Assembly (NCBI GenBank): GCA_947454235.1
Contig: CANGIY010000004.1
Coordinates: 157,717-221,716 of the forward strand
Reading direction: 5' to 3'
Length of the DNA: 64,000 bases
Source: Chitinophagaceae bacterium
GTDB lineage: Bacteria > Bacteroidota > Bacteroidia > Chitinophagales > Chitinophagaceae
Positions within the stretch are counted from its first letter, which is position 1. Each line of letters opens with the position of its first letter. Below the pieces are notes generated by a model. The model was not told where the DNA came from. It did no database searches and saw only the letters and a program-made list of their open reading frames with translations. Shown here in pieces: positions 18,410-27,800 of the stretch. Both the position numbers and the translations under genes were made by a program.

Positions 18410-19456
18410 ATGAGGAAACTTATATTAGGTTGTAGCTTGTCGTTAATGAGTCTTGTGGCTTCGGCGCAGGATATACATTTTACGCAATACTTCTCAGCGC
18501 CGCTTACGCTTAACCCGGCTTTGGCTGGTCTTATTCAACAAGATATAAGGCTATCAGCGAACTACAGGTCGCAATGGGCGTCAGTGTCTGCCAATCCGTA
18601 TACTACAATGACAGCTTCAGTTGATGCAGCCATTTTGAAAGGTAAGTTGGCTGATGGCGATGCGTTGGGCGTAGGTGCACTTATGATTTATGATAAGTCG
18701 GGTTCTGGTGCGCTTACCAACACTACTGCCGCATTCAATATCGCATACCACAAGGGTTTTGGTCGTGATAAACTGCAACACATCTCATTGGGTGTACAAG
18801 CAGGAATGGTGTCTAAAGCTATTGATTATAGTAATTTAATTTTCGCTGACGGAATTAATACATCTACAGGTACTATTATCACAGGTGCTACTCCGGGCGT
18901 AGGTAACATCAATCAGTCGCTTTCTTACATGGATATCAATGTAGGTGCAATGTGGTCGGGTAAAGTGAATGAGCATACAATGTTGTATGCCGGTACTTCT
19001 TACAACCACGTTACAAGCCCTACTGAAAATTTCATCGAAAACGGTTCTCACAATATTCACCCAAAAACAAATGTTTATCTGGGTGGTAACTTCAACTTAA
19101 CTGATAGAACTACATTATATACTACAGGTTTGTATCAAACACAGGCAAAAGCTACCGAGGTAATGGTGGGTGCTGCCTTTGGTTACATTATGAACTCTGA
19201 CAGGGATATGGAATATGCGCGTAACACCATATTCTATATGGGAGGTTTTTATCGTCACTCTGATGCTATCAGCCCTTATGTAGCAATTGAGTGGGCAAAA
19301 GCAAAAATAGGTTTGAACTACGATATTAATGGATCACGATTCTCAACTGCTACTAATGGCATGGGAGCATTGGAGGTATCATTCATTTATTTTGGTAACA
19401 TTAACCGTTACGAAAAAGCACCTGAATACAATTGGTCTTGTCCTAAAGTTTGGTAA
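18410..19456 (+). CDS. PorP/SprF family type IX secretion membrane protein (copy 1)
   Basis: A 348-residue outer-membrane beta-barrel protein with a signal peptide (MRKLILGCSLSLMSLVASAQ). The mature start DIHFTQYFSAPLTLNPALAG is the hallmark of the PorP/SprF family. Members of this family help the T9SS or anchor secreted adhesins such as SprB at the surface. The protein ends in Trp, with alternating hydrophobic strands all along. The in-frame ATG at 18344 would add 22 residues before the signal peptide; 18410 is better. It is followed after 51 bases by a close paralogue and shares with it the C-terminal PEYNWSCPK. Confidence 0.92.
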   Translation: MRKLILGCSLSLMSLVASAQDIHFTQYFSAPLTLNPALAGLIQQDIRLSANYRSQWASVSANPYTTMTASVDAAILKGKLADGDALGVGALMIYDKSGSGALTNTTAAFNIAYHKGFGRDKLQHISLGVQAGMVSKAIDYSNLIFADGINTSTGTIITGATPGVGNINQSLSYMDINVGAMWSGKVNEHTMLYAGTSYNHVTSPTENFIENGSHNIHPKTNVYLGGNFNLTDRTTLYTTGLYQTQAKATEVMVGAAFGYIMNSDRDMEYARNTIFYMGGFYRHSDAISPYVAIEWAKAKIGLNYDINGSRFSTATNGMGALEVSFIYFGNINRYEKAPEYNWSCPKVW

Positions 19457-19507
19457 TCAAATTTACGATAGACTCAAAAAATAACCTGACTTAAAAGAAC
19501 AACTAAC

Positions 19508-20548
19508 ATGAAGAAATTAATTCCTGGCTTAGCATTAGTTTTGGGTTTGTCTGTACAGGCACATGCTCAGGACATGCACTTCTCTCAATATTTTACTTCA
19601 CCGCTTACCCTTAACCCCGCTATGACTGGTTTAGTGCCTGATGACATAAGGGTTGCTGCTAACTACAGAAACCAATGGTCATCGGTATCATCTACTCCTT
19701 TCGTAACAGGGACTATTTCTTACGACATGGCAATGTTGAAAGGAAAACTGCCTGAAGGCGATGCTATGGGTATTGGCGGTATGCTCATTTACGATAAATC
19801 AGGTACAGGCGCATTAACCAATACAACTGCCGGTTTGTCTTTGGCATACCACAAAGGTTTTGGTGCTGAAAAAAAGCAACACATTTCGTTGGCAGCTCAG
19901 GGTTACTTCGTTCAGAAAAGCCTTGATTTCGCAAAACTTAGATTCGAAGATCAGTTTGACCCTGCTACAGGAGGAACACCATACACAACTAACGAAAGGT
20001 TTGCTGCTGGCGATGTTACTTATGCCGACTTCAACGTTGGTGGTATGTATTCAGGAGCATTCGGTGAACATGCTAAAATGTATGTTGGTGGCTCTTATTA
20101 TCACCTCACTCAGCCTGTAGAATCATTTATGGGCGGCACACACCAAATCCATTCCCGTTATACCGGTTATGCAGGTGGTGCGTTCGACTTGAATGAATTC
20201 ACGGTATTGTATGCAAGTGCATTGTATCAGCAACAAGCTTCAGCACAAGAATTTTTGGTGGGTGGTGCAGTAGGTTTCATTTTGAACCCTGGTCACGACA
20301 TGGAATTCCAAAAGAATACAGTACTTTATTTAGGTTCATGGTACCGCAACGGCGATGCATTGGCTCCTTATATTGGTATTGAATGGGCTAAGGCTCGTAT
20401 CGGTTTCAGCTACGACGTGAACATTTCTGGTTTCACTCCGGCAACGAATGGCTTTGGTGCTTACGAAATTTCATTGCTTTACTTCGGTAAAATCAACAAG
20501 CGCGATAAAGGACCTGAATACAATTGGTCTTGTCCGAAGTTGTATTAA
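19508..20548 (+). CDS. PorP/SprF family type IX secretion membrane protein (copy 2)
   Basis: A 346-residue paralogue of the gene just upstream, similar along its whole length (for example MLKGKLPEGDAMGIGGMLIY against ILKGKLADGDALGVGALMIY). The signal peptide is MKKLIPGLALVLGLSVQAHA, cut before QD, and the mature protein starts DMHFSQYFTSPLTLNPAMTG. The barrel ends with the same NWSCPK tail. The two genes are a tandem duplication that has clearly diverged. In this family such copies often serve different surface proteins, but no partner adhesin is next to them. A terminator follows 22 bases after the stop. Confidence 0.92.
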   Translation: MKKLIPGLALVLGLSVQAHAQDMHFSQYFTSPLTLNPAMTGLVPDDIRVAANYRNQWSSVSSTPFVTGTISYDMAMLKGKLPEGDAMGIGGMLIYDKSGTGALTNTTAGLSLAYHKGFGAEKKQHISLAAQGYFVQKSLDFAKLRFEDQFDPATGGTPYTTNERFAAGDVTYADFNVGGMYSGAFGEHAKMYVGGSYYHLTQPVESFMGGTHQIHSRYTGYAGGAFDLNEFTVLYASALYQQQASAQEFLVGGAVGFILNPGHDMEFQKNTVLYLGSWYRNGDALAPYIGIEWAKARIGFSYDVNISGFTPATNGFGAYEISLLYFGKINKRDKGPEYNWSCPKLY

Positions 20549-20570
20549 TAGACAACATTTTTCAAAAGGT

Positions 20571-20603
20571 AAGCCGGCTAGTTTTAGTCGGCTTATTTTT
20601 TTT
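20571..20603 (+). terminator. Terminator after the PorP/SprF pair
   Basis: Stem AAGCCG (20571-20576) with CGGCTT (20589-20594) and a loop of 12 bases, then a run of T. It ends the tandem pair's transcript. Confidence 0.7.
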
Positions 20604-20617
20604 GCCCTGTTATTCCC

Positions 20618-20862
20618 AACCTAGACGAAGCGTCCTCGCTTCGTCCAGGTCGAGATATCCTTCGCTCTCGCTCTCAGATTCGCTCCCAAAAACTCCACCC
20701 TGGTCGATGAGTCTCGCTTCGTCCTGATACAGAGCAAGCGTCTCGCTTGCAAAACCAACACCCTTAAGCCAACCAAACCAACTCAATCAAGCCCTGAATG
20801 CAACCTCTAGTCGAAGCGTCTCGCTTCGTCCTAACACTGAGCAAGCGTCTCGCTTGCAAACC
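20618..20862. repeat. Intergenic palindromic repeats (GAAGCG / GCAAGCG family)
   Basis: The 329-base space between the PorP/SprF copy 2 stop and the ABC exporter stop holds no gene. It contains four short perfect hairpins: GACGAAGCG-TCCT-CGCTTCGTC at 20624-20645, GCAAGCG-TCT-CGCTTGC at 20734-20750, CGAAGCG-TCT-CGCTTCG at 20812-20828 and GCAAGCG-TCT-CGCTTGC at 20841-20857. A composite unit (CGCTTCGTCCT, about 8 bases, GAGCAAGCG hairpin) occurs twice, at about 20711-20754 and 20818-20860. Between 20645 and 20700 degenerate TCGCT runs look like decayed copies. This resembles a REP-type repeat. No transposase gene is near. Confidence 0.75.
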
Positions 20863-20877
20863 CACAATCCTAATCAC

Positions 20878-22677
20878 CTATTTCCCAGCCATAGCAGGTT
20901 TTGGAGCGTCGTTTTTACGTTCTCCAATCTGTTGCCTCCACATGGCGTAGTAAAGACCTTTTTCATCAACCAGCGATTGGTGGTTGCCTGTTTCTACAAT
21001 GTGGCCTTTTTCTAGTACGTAAATTTTATCGGCGTGCATGATGGTAGAAAGCCTGTGCGCAATCATAATTGTAATGTGCTCTCTACCAGAAGTAACTTCT
21101 CTAATGGTTTTCGAGATTTCTTCTTCGGTGAGCGAGTCGAGCGCGGAAGTCGCTTCATCGAAAATCAACAAACGCGGGTGCCTGAGCAATGCGCGTGCAA
21201 TAGAAATACGCTGGCGTTCACCACCCGAAAGTTTTAAACCGCCCTCACCAATTACAGTGTCCAATCCTTTTTCGGCGCGCGCCAGTAGGTTTTGGCACGA
21301 TGCTTTTTTAAGCGCATCATTGATTTCCTCTTCGGTAGCGCCAGGGTTCACGAACAATAAATTCTCACGAATGGTGCCCGAGAACAATTGAGGGTCCTGC
21401 GTTACAAGCCCCATTTGCATGCGCAGTTCTTCGAAGTTTATTTTACTGCCTTCGTGACCATTGTAAAAGATATTGCCTTCAATAGGGTGGTACAATCCCA
21501 CCAAAAGTTTCACCATGGTTGTTTTACCACTGCCTGATGGACCAACAAAAGCAATTGTTTCACCAGTATTTACATTGAAACTAATGTTCTCAATCGCAAG
21601 CCTGTTTGCAGTTTGGTGCTTGAATGAAACGCCTGAAAATTCAAGTTTTTTAATCTCATTAATAGCCTCAGGCTGCTCAGGGGTGTATTCTACTTTTTTC
21701 TCAAGCAGGGTATGAATGTTATTCAAAGAAGCTTCTGCTTCACGGTATGACATTATTACACTGCCAATTTCCTGCATTGGTCCGAAGATGAAGAAAGAAT
21801 AGAACACCAGCGTAAGGTATTGCCCCGGTGATATGCTGCCCTTAAAAATAAACACTAACAAACTGAGGATAATCAACTGCCTGAGGAGGTTTACAAATGT
21901 GCCCTGAATGAAAGAAATCGTACGGATGCTGCGTACTTTTTTAAGTTCGAGTTGCAGAATTTTAATGGTAGTCGCGTTCAGCCTTCTAATTTCTTGTTGC
22001 GTGAGTCCAAGGCTTTTCACCAACTCAATATTACGTAATGATTCAGTAGTTGAACCAGCTAACGCGTTTGTTTCTTTTACAATCGTTTTTTGAACCGTTT
22101 TGATTCGTTTTGATAGCTGCCCAATCAGCAAGCCAAGTACCAGCGCACCACCTATATACACAAATGGCAGCATTACATTGATGCTCAAAGTGTAAGATAT
22201 AACAATAGTGAGGCCCACAAGTGATGGCAGCAACACATTGAAAAACGCATTGATGAACTTCTCATTATCTGTACGAACCTTTTGGAGTACTGAAAGTGTC
22301 TGTCCGCTGCTTTGGTCTTCGAAATCTTGGTAAGGGAGGCGAAGCGCATGTTTCAAACCGTCGGTGTACAACTTAGCCCCAAATTTCTGGATCACTACAT
22401 TTACAGTATAGTCCTGGAAGTTTTTAGCAATCCGGGAAACCATTGCCACACCAACAAGAATACCTATAATTTTAAGTGCCCCTGAAAGATACAACGATAT
22501 GTCGCGAGTAATATGCCCTTCTTTATCAACTGATAACGGGTGGTTTACAAAGTTATCGAGTAATTGTCCTGCGAAATACGGGTCTAACATCGAAAAACCC
22601 TGATTGATACCTGCGAGTACTATTGCGAGAATAATGAGCCACTTATGTGGTTTCAGGTACGATAAAAGCAATTTCAT
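20878..22677 (-). CDS. ABC exporter, fused membrane and ATPase domains
   Basis: A 599-residue half-transporter of the MsbA/BmrA type. Six membrane segments fill residues 10-320, followed by the ATPase domain: Walker A GPSGSGKTT, Q-loop VTQDPQLFSG, signature LSGGERQRIS, Walker B LLIFDEATSALD and H-loop AHRLST. It should work as a dimer exporting lipid, drug or peptide; the substrate is unknown. The reading frame is open to an ATG at 22704, but a promoter (TTTTG, 18 bases, TACCTTTG) ends at 22684, so the ATG at 22677 is the start. The sequence ends in a Lys/Ala-rich tail. Confidence 0.93.
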   Translation of the reverse strand: MKLLLSYLKPHKWLIILAIVLAGINQGFSMLDPYFAGQLLDNFVNHPLSVDKEGHITRDISLYLSGALKIIGILVGVAMVSRIAKNFQDYTVNVVIQKFGAKLYTDGLKHALRLPYQDFEDQSSGQTLSVLQKVRTDNEKFINAFFNVLLPSLVGLTIVISYTLSINVMLPFVYIGGALVLGLLIGQLSKRIKTVQKTIVKETNALAGSTTESLRNIELVKSLGLTQQEIRRLNATTIKILQLELKKVRSIRTISFIQGTFVNLLRQLIILSLLVFIFKGSISPGQYLTLVFYSFFIFGPMQEIGSVIMSYREAEASLNNIHTLLEKKVEYTPEQPEAINEIKKLEFSGVSFKHQTANRLAIENISFNVNTGETIAFVGPSGSGKTTMVKLLVGLYHPIEGNIFYNGHEGSKINFEELRMQMGLVTQDPQLFSGTIRENLLFVNPGATEEEINDALKKASCQNLLARAEKGLDTVIGEGGLKLSGGERQRISIARALLRHPRLLIFDEATSALDSLTEEEISKTIREVTSGREHITIMIAHRLSTIMHADKIYVLEKGHIVETGNHQSLVDEKGLYYAMWRQQIGERKNDAPKPAMAGK

Positions 22678-22683
22678 ATTGTG

Positions 22684-22714
22684 CAAAGGTAAGGGAGCAA
22701 GCACACCAACAAAA
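22684..22714 (-). promoter_or_regulatory. Promoter of the ABC exporter (TTTTG - 18 nt - TACCTTTG)
   Basis: On the minus strand, TTTTG at 22714-22710 and TACCTTTG at 22691-22684 are 18 bases apart, close to the Bacteroidota -33/-7 arrangement. Only 6 bases separate it from the ATG at 22677, which rules out the longer start at 22704 and predicts a nearly leaderless mRNA. Confidence 0.65.
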
Positions 22715-22934
22715 TAACCTTTATGAATTTAACTATAAGCAAATTGAAAAGACGAAACTGTTGCGCTAGTGTATTGCTTTCAGCCAACTGCAAGTACAGT
22801 TTAGAAGGTAGTAAATAGCGAAAATGAAGGTTTATTTATACCCGGAATTTTGTGTCAGTTCTCCTCATCCCCAACCTCAAAGGGTGATTTTTGAAATCAG
22901 TTATTAAAAAACTTCGTATAGCCACCGTTATTTC

Positions 22935-22942
22935 TAATTTTG
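22935..22942 (+). promoter_or_regulatory. -7 box of the M16 peptidase gene (TAATTTTG)
   Basis: Exact TAnnTTTG match, 20 bases before the ATG at 22963. Confidence 0.5.
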
Positions 22943-22962
22943 CAATCGCTAATTGTTAATCA

Positions 22963-25893
22963 ATGAAATTACTTAATCGTATCAGCTTAACTGTCGGTTT
23001 AATACTGGCGGCACAGGCAGCTTCTTTTGGTCAATACGAATGGAAAGAGGCATCGTCAGAAGGGTTTAGTTACAGGTATGTAACCAACGACCCTATGCAA
23101 ACGCGCTTCTACACATTGAAAAATGGGTTGACCGTAATTCTAAGTCCTACTACCAAGGAACCACGTATGCACGTGTTTATTGCTACTAAAGCAGGTAGTA
23201 AAACAGATCCTTCCGATCATACTGGGCTTGCGCACTACCTCGAGCACATGATGTTCAAAGGCACGAGCAATTACGGTTCGCTTGACTGGAGTAAGGAGAA
23301 GCCATACCTAGATATGATTGATGCATTGTACGAGCAATACAACCATACTACCGACGATGCAAAACGTGCGGGTATTTATCATCAAATCGACTCAGTTTCG
23401 GGGCTTGCTGCTAAGTGGGCTATTGCCAACGAGTATGATAAAATGATGAGCAACATGGGTGCTACAGGTACCAATGCCTTCACTTCGTTTGAACAAACTG
23501 TGTACACTGAAGATATTCCTTCAAATGCAGTAGATAAATTCCTTGCTGTACAATTTGAGCGTTTCAGAAATCCGGTATTCAGGATTTTCCATACCGAACT
23601 GGAAGCGGTTTATGAAGAGAAAAACCGTACGCTCGATAACGACAACAGAAAAGTGTCGGAATTAATGCTTTCTGAAATTTTCAAGAACCACAACTACGGT
23701 AAACAAACTACCATAGGTACTGTTGAGCACTTGAAAAATCCTTCTTTGCTCGAAATTAAAAAGTACTTCCAGACGTACTATGTACCTAACAACATGGGCG
23801 TAATCATCTCTGGTGATTTCAACCCTGATGAACTGATTCAGAAAGTAGCAGCTTTGTTTGGTCAACTGGAGAAAAAAGATGTACCTAAGTACACATTCTC
23901 GCCTGAAGCACCAATCACGGCTCCTATCGAAAAAGAAGTGTTTGGACCTGATGCAGAATTTGTGTCAATCGGTTACAGAATGCCGGGTATTCACTCTAAA
24001 GAAGCAATTCTTGCAGATATTACCGGTCAGGTATTAACCAACGGCAAGGCCGGTTTGATGGACTTGAACCTTGTTAAAAAGCAAAAGCTACTCCGAGCAT
24101 CTGCATCTGCTGATGTATTGATTGACTACGGTTACATGGAATTGCGTGGTAACCCTTCTTTGAACCAATCGCTTGATGAGGTTAAGAAATTGATGTTGGG
24201 TGAAATCGAAAACCTGAAAGCCGGTAAGTTTGATGACGATTTGTTGGTGTCTATCATCAATAACCAGAAAAAGGGTATGATGAAGCAATCAGAAAAGTAC
24301 AGCAGTCGTGCATATACTTTGATGAATGCATTTACCAGCGAAGAAGATTGGTTAGAAGATGTTGCTTACATTGACAGGTTGAGCAAAATCACTAAGAAAG
24401 ACATAGTTGAGTTTGCTAAAAAATACCTCGCTAACAACTATGTTGTTGTTTACAAACGTAAAGGTGAAGCGAAGGGCACAGCCAAAGTGGCTAAACCACC
24501 AATCACTCCGGTTGAAACAAACGCAGGTAAACAATCTGATTTCGTGAAGAATGTAAATGAGATGCCTGTTAAAGACATTCAGCCTGTATTCCTCGATTTC
24601 AAAAAAGACTTCCAACACAGCACCTTGGGTGGGGCAGAAGTGATGTATGTGAAAAACGAAGAAAATGGTTTGTTCCGTTTGGCTTACCGCTTCAATATGG
24701 GTAACTGGAACGATAAACGTCTTTCAATTGCTGGTCAATATCTTCAGTTCCTTGGTACTGATAAAATGACTTCTGAAGCCATTTCGAAAGAGTTTTACAA
24801 ATTGGCGTGCAGCTTCAATATTTCTGTATCTAACGAAAACACGACTGTAAACATTGAAGGTTTACAAGAGAATTTCGACAAAGCAGTAGCATTGTTCGAA
24901 GACTTGTTGACTCATTGTAAAGCCGACGATAAAGCACTTGAATCGTTGAAAGCACGTATGTTGAAAACGCGTACTGATGCTAAAAACAACAAGGCGCAAA
25001 TCATGTCAGGTCTTACCAACTTCGCTAAATACGGCCCAGAAAATCCGTTTAACTATGTAATGAGCAACGATGATTTGAAGAACCTGAAAGGCAGTGACCT
25101 TGTTGATATTCTTCATTCACTTTCATCATACAACCACAGGGTGATTTATTATGGCCCACAAGCGTTGACTGGTTTTGTAGGTACTATGAAAAAGCTTCAT
25201 GCTGTACCTTCTAAATTCAAACCTGAACCAACTCAAAAAACATTCTCTTTCACCACTCAAAAAGCGAACGAAGTATTGTTTGCTGACTACGATATGGTTC
25301 AAAGCGAAATTCGTTGGGTAAGAAACGTACCGGGTTACAGTGCTGATAAACAAGTGACTATTGATTTGTTCAACAACTACTTCGGTGCAGGTATGGGTGC
25401 ATTGGTATTCCAGACTATTCGTGAAAGTAAAGCGTTGGCTTATTCAACTTACGCATCGTATGTAACTCCTGAAAAGAAAGAGGATCCTTACACTATGTTG
25501 GCTTATGTAGGTTGTCAGGCTGATAAATTCAACGAGTCTATTAAAGCAATGAACGAATTGCTGACTGATTTGCCGGAAGTATCTAACAACATTGCTTCAG
25601 CTAAATCGGCATTGAAGAAAGACATTGAAACTGAACGTATCACACAGGATGGTATCATTTATACCTACATTGTTGCTGAGCGTAAAGGTCTTAAAGACGA
25701 CATCAGGCGCAATGAGTACGACAATGTAGATAAAGTAAACTATGGAACTCTTAAACAATTCCATAGCGATAATATCTCTAAAAAGCCTTACACATATTGC
25801 ATCGTTGCTTCTGAAAAGAAAGTGTCAATGGACGATATGAAGAAAGTAGGTAATGTTACCAAGCTTACTATGGAACAAATCTTCGGTTACTAA
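22963..25893 (+). CDS. M16 family zinc metallopeptidase (pitrilysin-like), secreted
   Basis: A 976-residue protein with a signal peptide (to about SFGQ, residue 24), so it acts in the periplasm or outside. The inverted zinc motif HYLEH lies at residues 91-95, with the distal glutamate in EAVYEEKN near residue 210. A second M16 unit (about 540-970) lacks HxxEH and keeps the RESKALAYS segment of the partner domain. This two-unit layout in one chain fits the roughly 930-1000-residue pitrilysin type rather than the split two-gene type. The family degrades peptides in a closed chamber. A GC-rich terminator follows. Confidence 0.93.
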   Translation: MKLLNRISLTVGLILAAQAASFGQYEWKEASSEGFSYRYVTNDPMQTRFYTLKNGLTVILSPTTKEPRMHVFIATKAGSKTDPSDHTGLAHYLEHMMFKGTSNYGSLDWSKEKPYLDMIDALYEQYNHTTDDAKRAGIYHQIDSVSGLAAKWAIANEYDKMMSNMGATGTNAFTSFEQTVYTEDIPSNAVDKFLAVQFERFRNPVFRIFHTELEAVYEEKNRTLDNDNRKVSELMLSEIFKNHNYGKQTTIGTVEHLKNPSLLEIKKYFQTYYVPNNMGVIISGDFNPDELIQKVAALFGQLEKKDVPKYTFSPEAPITAPIEKEVFGPDAEFVSIGYRMPGIHSKEAILADITGQVLTNGKAGLMDLNLVKKQKLLRASASADVLIDYGYMELRGNPSLNQSLDEVKKLMLGEIENLKAGKFDDDLLVSIINNQKKGMMKQSEKYSSRAYTLMNAFTSEEDWLEDVAYIDRLSKITKKDIVEFAKKYLANNYVVVYKRKGEAKGTAKVAKPPITPVETNAGKQSDFVKNVNEMPVKDIQPVFLDFKKDFQHSTLGGAEVMYVKNEENGLFRLAYRFNMGNWNDKRLSIAGQYLQFLGTDKMTSEAISKEFYKLACSFNISVSNENTTVNIEGLQENFDKAVALFEDLLTHCKADDKALESLKARMLKTRTDAKNNKAQIMSGLTNFAKYGPENPFNYVMSNDDLKNLKGSDLVDILHSLSSYNHRVIYYGPQALTGFVGTMKKLHAVPSKFKPEPTQKTFSFTTQKANEVLFADYDMVQSEIRWVRNVPGYSADKQVTIDLFNNYFGAGMGALVFQTIRESKALAYSTYASYVTPEKKEDPYTMLAYVGCQADKFNESIKAMNELLTDLPEVSNNIASAKSALKKDIETERITQDGIIYTYIVAERKGLKDDIRRNEYDNVDKVNYGTLKQFHSDNISKKPYTYCIVASEKKVSMDDMKKVGNVTKLTMEQIFGY

Positions 25894-25919
25894 TCGTTGG
25901 TTTATTTTCAATATTTCGA

Positions 25920-25948
25920 CACCCTGCCGCACCGCGGCGGGGTGTTTT
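25920..25948 (+). terminator. Terminator after the M16 peptidase gene
   Basis: A GC-rich 10-bp stem (ACCCTGCCGC with GCGGCGGGGT, one G-T pair), 3-base loop, then TTTT. Confidence 0.75.
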
Positions 25949-26011
25949 GCTTTGAATGCGATTGCAAATTTTGAATTGTTCAAAATCATCTACCAATCAC
26001 CTAAAATCGAT

Positions 26012-26019
26012 TAATTTTG
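26012..26019 (+). promoter_or_regulatory. -7 box of gpmI (TAATTTTG)
   Basis: Exact TAnnTTTG match. Five bases separate it from the ATG at 26025, which rules out the upstream in-frame start at 25956 and predicts a nearly leaderless mRNA. Confidence 0.6.
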
Positions 26020-26024
26020 CAGCC

Positions 26025-27554
26025 ATGTCGAAAAAAGCTCTTTTGTTGATTATGGACGGTTGGGGTCATGGTAGGGTGCCCGCCGCTGATGCCATCGCAA
26101 ATGCAAATGTGCCATTTGTGAAGTCGTTATATGCACAATATCCAAATAATGAATTGATTACTTGCGGTGAAGCCGTGGGTTTGCCTGACGGGCAAATGGG
26201 TAATTCGGAGGTAGGTCACCTCAATATTGGTGCCGGGCGTATTGTGTACCAAGAGCTTGAACGTATCAACGTAGCGATTAGAAGCGGTGAAATGGAGAAA
26301 AACGAAACTCTTCAGAATGCTTTCAAAGCAGCGGCAGATGGTAAACGTACGCTTCACTTTATGGGGCTTGTAAGCGATGGGGGAGTGCACTCGCACATCA
26401 GCCATATCAAGGCTTTGGCTACATTGGCAAAAAAATACAATGTGCCAGACGTTGCTGTTCATGCTTTCACCGATGGTCGTGATACCGACCCTAAGAGCGG
26501 TTTAGAGTTCGTAAAAGATTTGTATCAGCATTTGAATCAGGAAAACTGCAAACTCGCATCTATCACAGGTCGTTTCTATGCTATGGACCGCGATAAGCGC
26601 TGGGAGCGTGTGAAATTTGCGTTCGATGGACTTACTCAAGCGATAGGCACTAAGGCGCAAGACCCAATAGCTGCTATTCAGGCGTCTTATGATGCTGACG
26701 TAACAGACGAGTTCATTAAGCCTATTATTATGTGCGATAGCAATAACCAGCCACTTGCTACTATTAAAGAAGGTGATGTTGTTATTTGCTTCAACTTCCG
26801 TACTGATAGGTGTCGCGAAATCACTGTTGCCCTTACGCAACAAGATTTCCCTGACCAAAACATGAAAACCATTCCTTTGCACTATGTAACAATGACAGAA
26901 TATGACAAGAGTTACAAAGGTGTCAATGTAATATTCACCAATTCTGACTTGAAAAATACCTTAGGCGAGGTGTTGGAGACAGCAGGTAAAACCCAGATCA
27001 GGATTGCAGAAACGGAGAAGTACCCACACGTAACATTCTTTTTCTCGGGTGGTCGTGAACTACCTTTTAATGGTGAAAAGCGCATCATGGCACAATCGCC
27101 ACGCGACGTGACTACTTACGACCAAAAGCCTGAAATGAGTGCGTACGAAATCACAGATAAAATACTCCCTGAAATCAACAGCCAGTCGGTTGACTTTATT
27201 TGCCTCAACTTTGCTAATCCTGATATGGTGGGGCACACAGGTGTTTGGAGTGCAGTAACCAAGGCGGTAGAAACGGTTGATAGTTGTGTGTCTAAAATTG
27301 TACCTGCTGCTTTGGCCAACGGTTATGCTGTTTTCCTTACTGCCGACCACGGTAATGCCGATTTCTTAATTAATGAAGACGGTACACCGAATACGGCACA
27401 CAGCTTGAATCCGGTTCCATTGTTTCTAATATCTAACGACTACAAGGGCAAATTAAAAACAGGTAAGTTGGGCGACCTCGCACCAACCATTCTCACATAC
27501 ATGGGCGTGCCTGTGCCTGCTGAAATGACGGGAGATATACTGATTGAAGCATAG
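26025..27554 (+). CDS. gpmI: 2,3-bisphosphoglycerate-independent phosphoglycerate mutase
   Basis: A 509-residue enzyme of exactly the usual length. It interconverts 3- and 2-phosphoglycerate in glycolysis. It belongs to the alkaline-phosphatase superfamily with two manganese ions. Metal ligands and the phospho-serine are visible: LLIMDGWG, GQMGNSEVGHLNIGAGR (catalytic Ser), HAFTDGRDTDP, FNFRTDRCRE, NPDMVGHTG and TADHGNAD. The frame is open to 25956, but the added 23 residues come before the -7 box and are not translated. A terminator lies at 27624. Confidence 0.97.
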   Translation: MSKKALLLIMDGWGHGRVPAADAIANANVPFVKSLYAQYPNNELITCGEAVGLPDGQMGNSEVGHLNIGAGRIVYQELERINVAIRSGEMEKNETLQNAFKAAADGKRTLHFMGLVSDGGVHSHISHIKALATLAKKYNVPDVAVHAFTDGRDTDPKSGLEFVKDLYQHLNQENCKLASITGRFYAMDRDKRWERVKFAFDGLTQAIGTKAQDPIAAIQASYDADVTDEFIKPIIMCDSNNQPLATIKEGDVVICFNFRTDRCREITVALTQQDFPDQNMKTIPLHYVTMTEYDKSYKGVNVIFTNSDLKNTLGEVLETAGKTQIRIAETEKYPHVTFFFSGGRELPFNGEKRIMAQSPRDVTTYDQKPEMSAYEITDKILPEINSQSVDFICLNFANPDMVGHTGVWSAVTKAVETVDSCVSKIVPAALANGYAVFLTADHGNADFLINEDGTPNTAHSLNPVPLFLISNDYKGKLKTGKLGDLAPTILTYMGVPVPAEMTGDILIEA

Positions 27555-27623
27555 GGTGCTGCCCCCAACGCCAGTCCAAAAAAAAAGTGTAACAAAGATT
27601 ATTAATGTATAAGATTGAGATTG

Positions 27624-27658
27624 AACAGTAGTGGGCTTATGCCTACTACTGTTTTTTG
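27624..27658 (+). terminator. Terminator after gpmI
   Basis: A 13-bp stem (AACAGTAGTGGGC with GCCTACTACTGTT, one G-T pair), 4-base loop TTAT, then TTTTTT. Confidence 0.85.
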
Positions 27659-27752
27659 TTTGTGTGATGTACTTAAACTAAAATTGTCTCTTTTCATTTG
27701 ATAGATTATTTAAAATAATTAGTATAAATGACGATTTTTTTAAAAAATGCAT

Positions 27753-27760
27753 TAGATTTG
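27753..27760 (+). promoter_or_regulatory. -7 box of the 27801 gene (TAGATTTG)
   Basis: Exact TAnnTTTG match in a very AT-rich stretch, 40 bases before the ATG at 27801. Confidence 0.45.
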
Positions 27761-27800
27761 TTGTGATAAAAAATTTAAAATTATTTTAAAACTGTTAAAA

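Noticed and set aside
18410..20548. Assembly duplication of the PorP/SprF genes
   Set aside because: The two copies differ at many positions and in loop lengths, so they are true paralogues.
20618..20862. A CRISPR array
   Set aside because: Only four short hairpins of two kinds at uneven spacing; no regular spacers and no cas genes.
22678..22704. Start of the ABC exporter at 22704
   Set aside because: The -7 box TACCTTTG lies between 22704 and 22677, so the longer start would not be transcribed from it.
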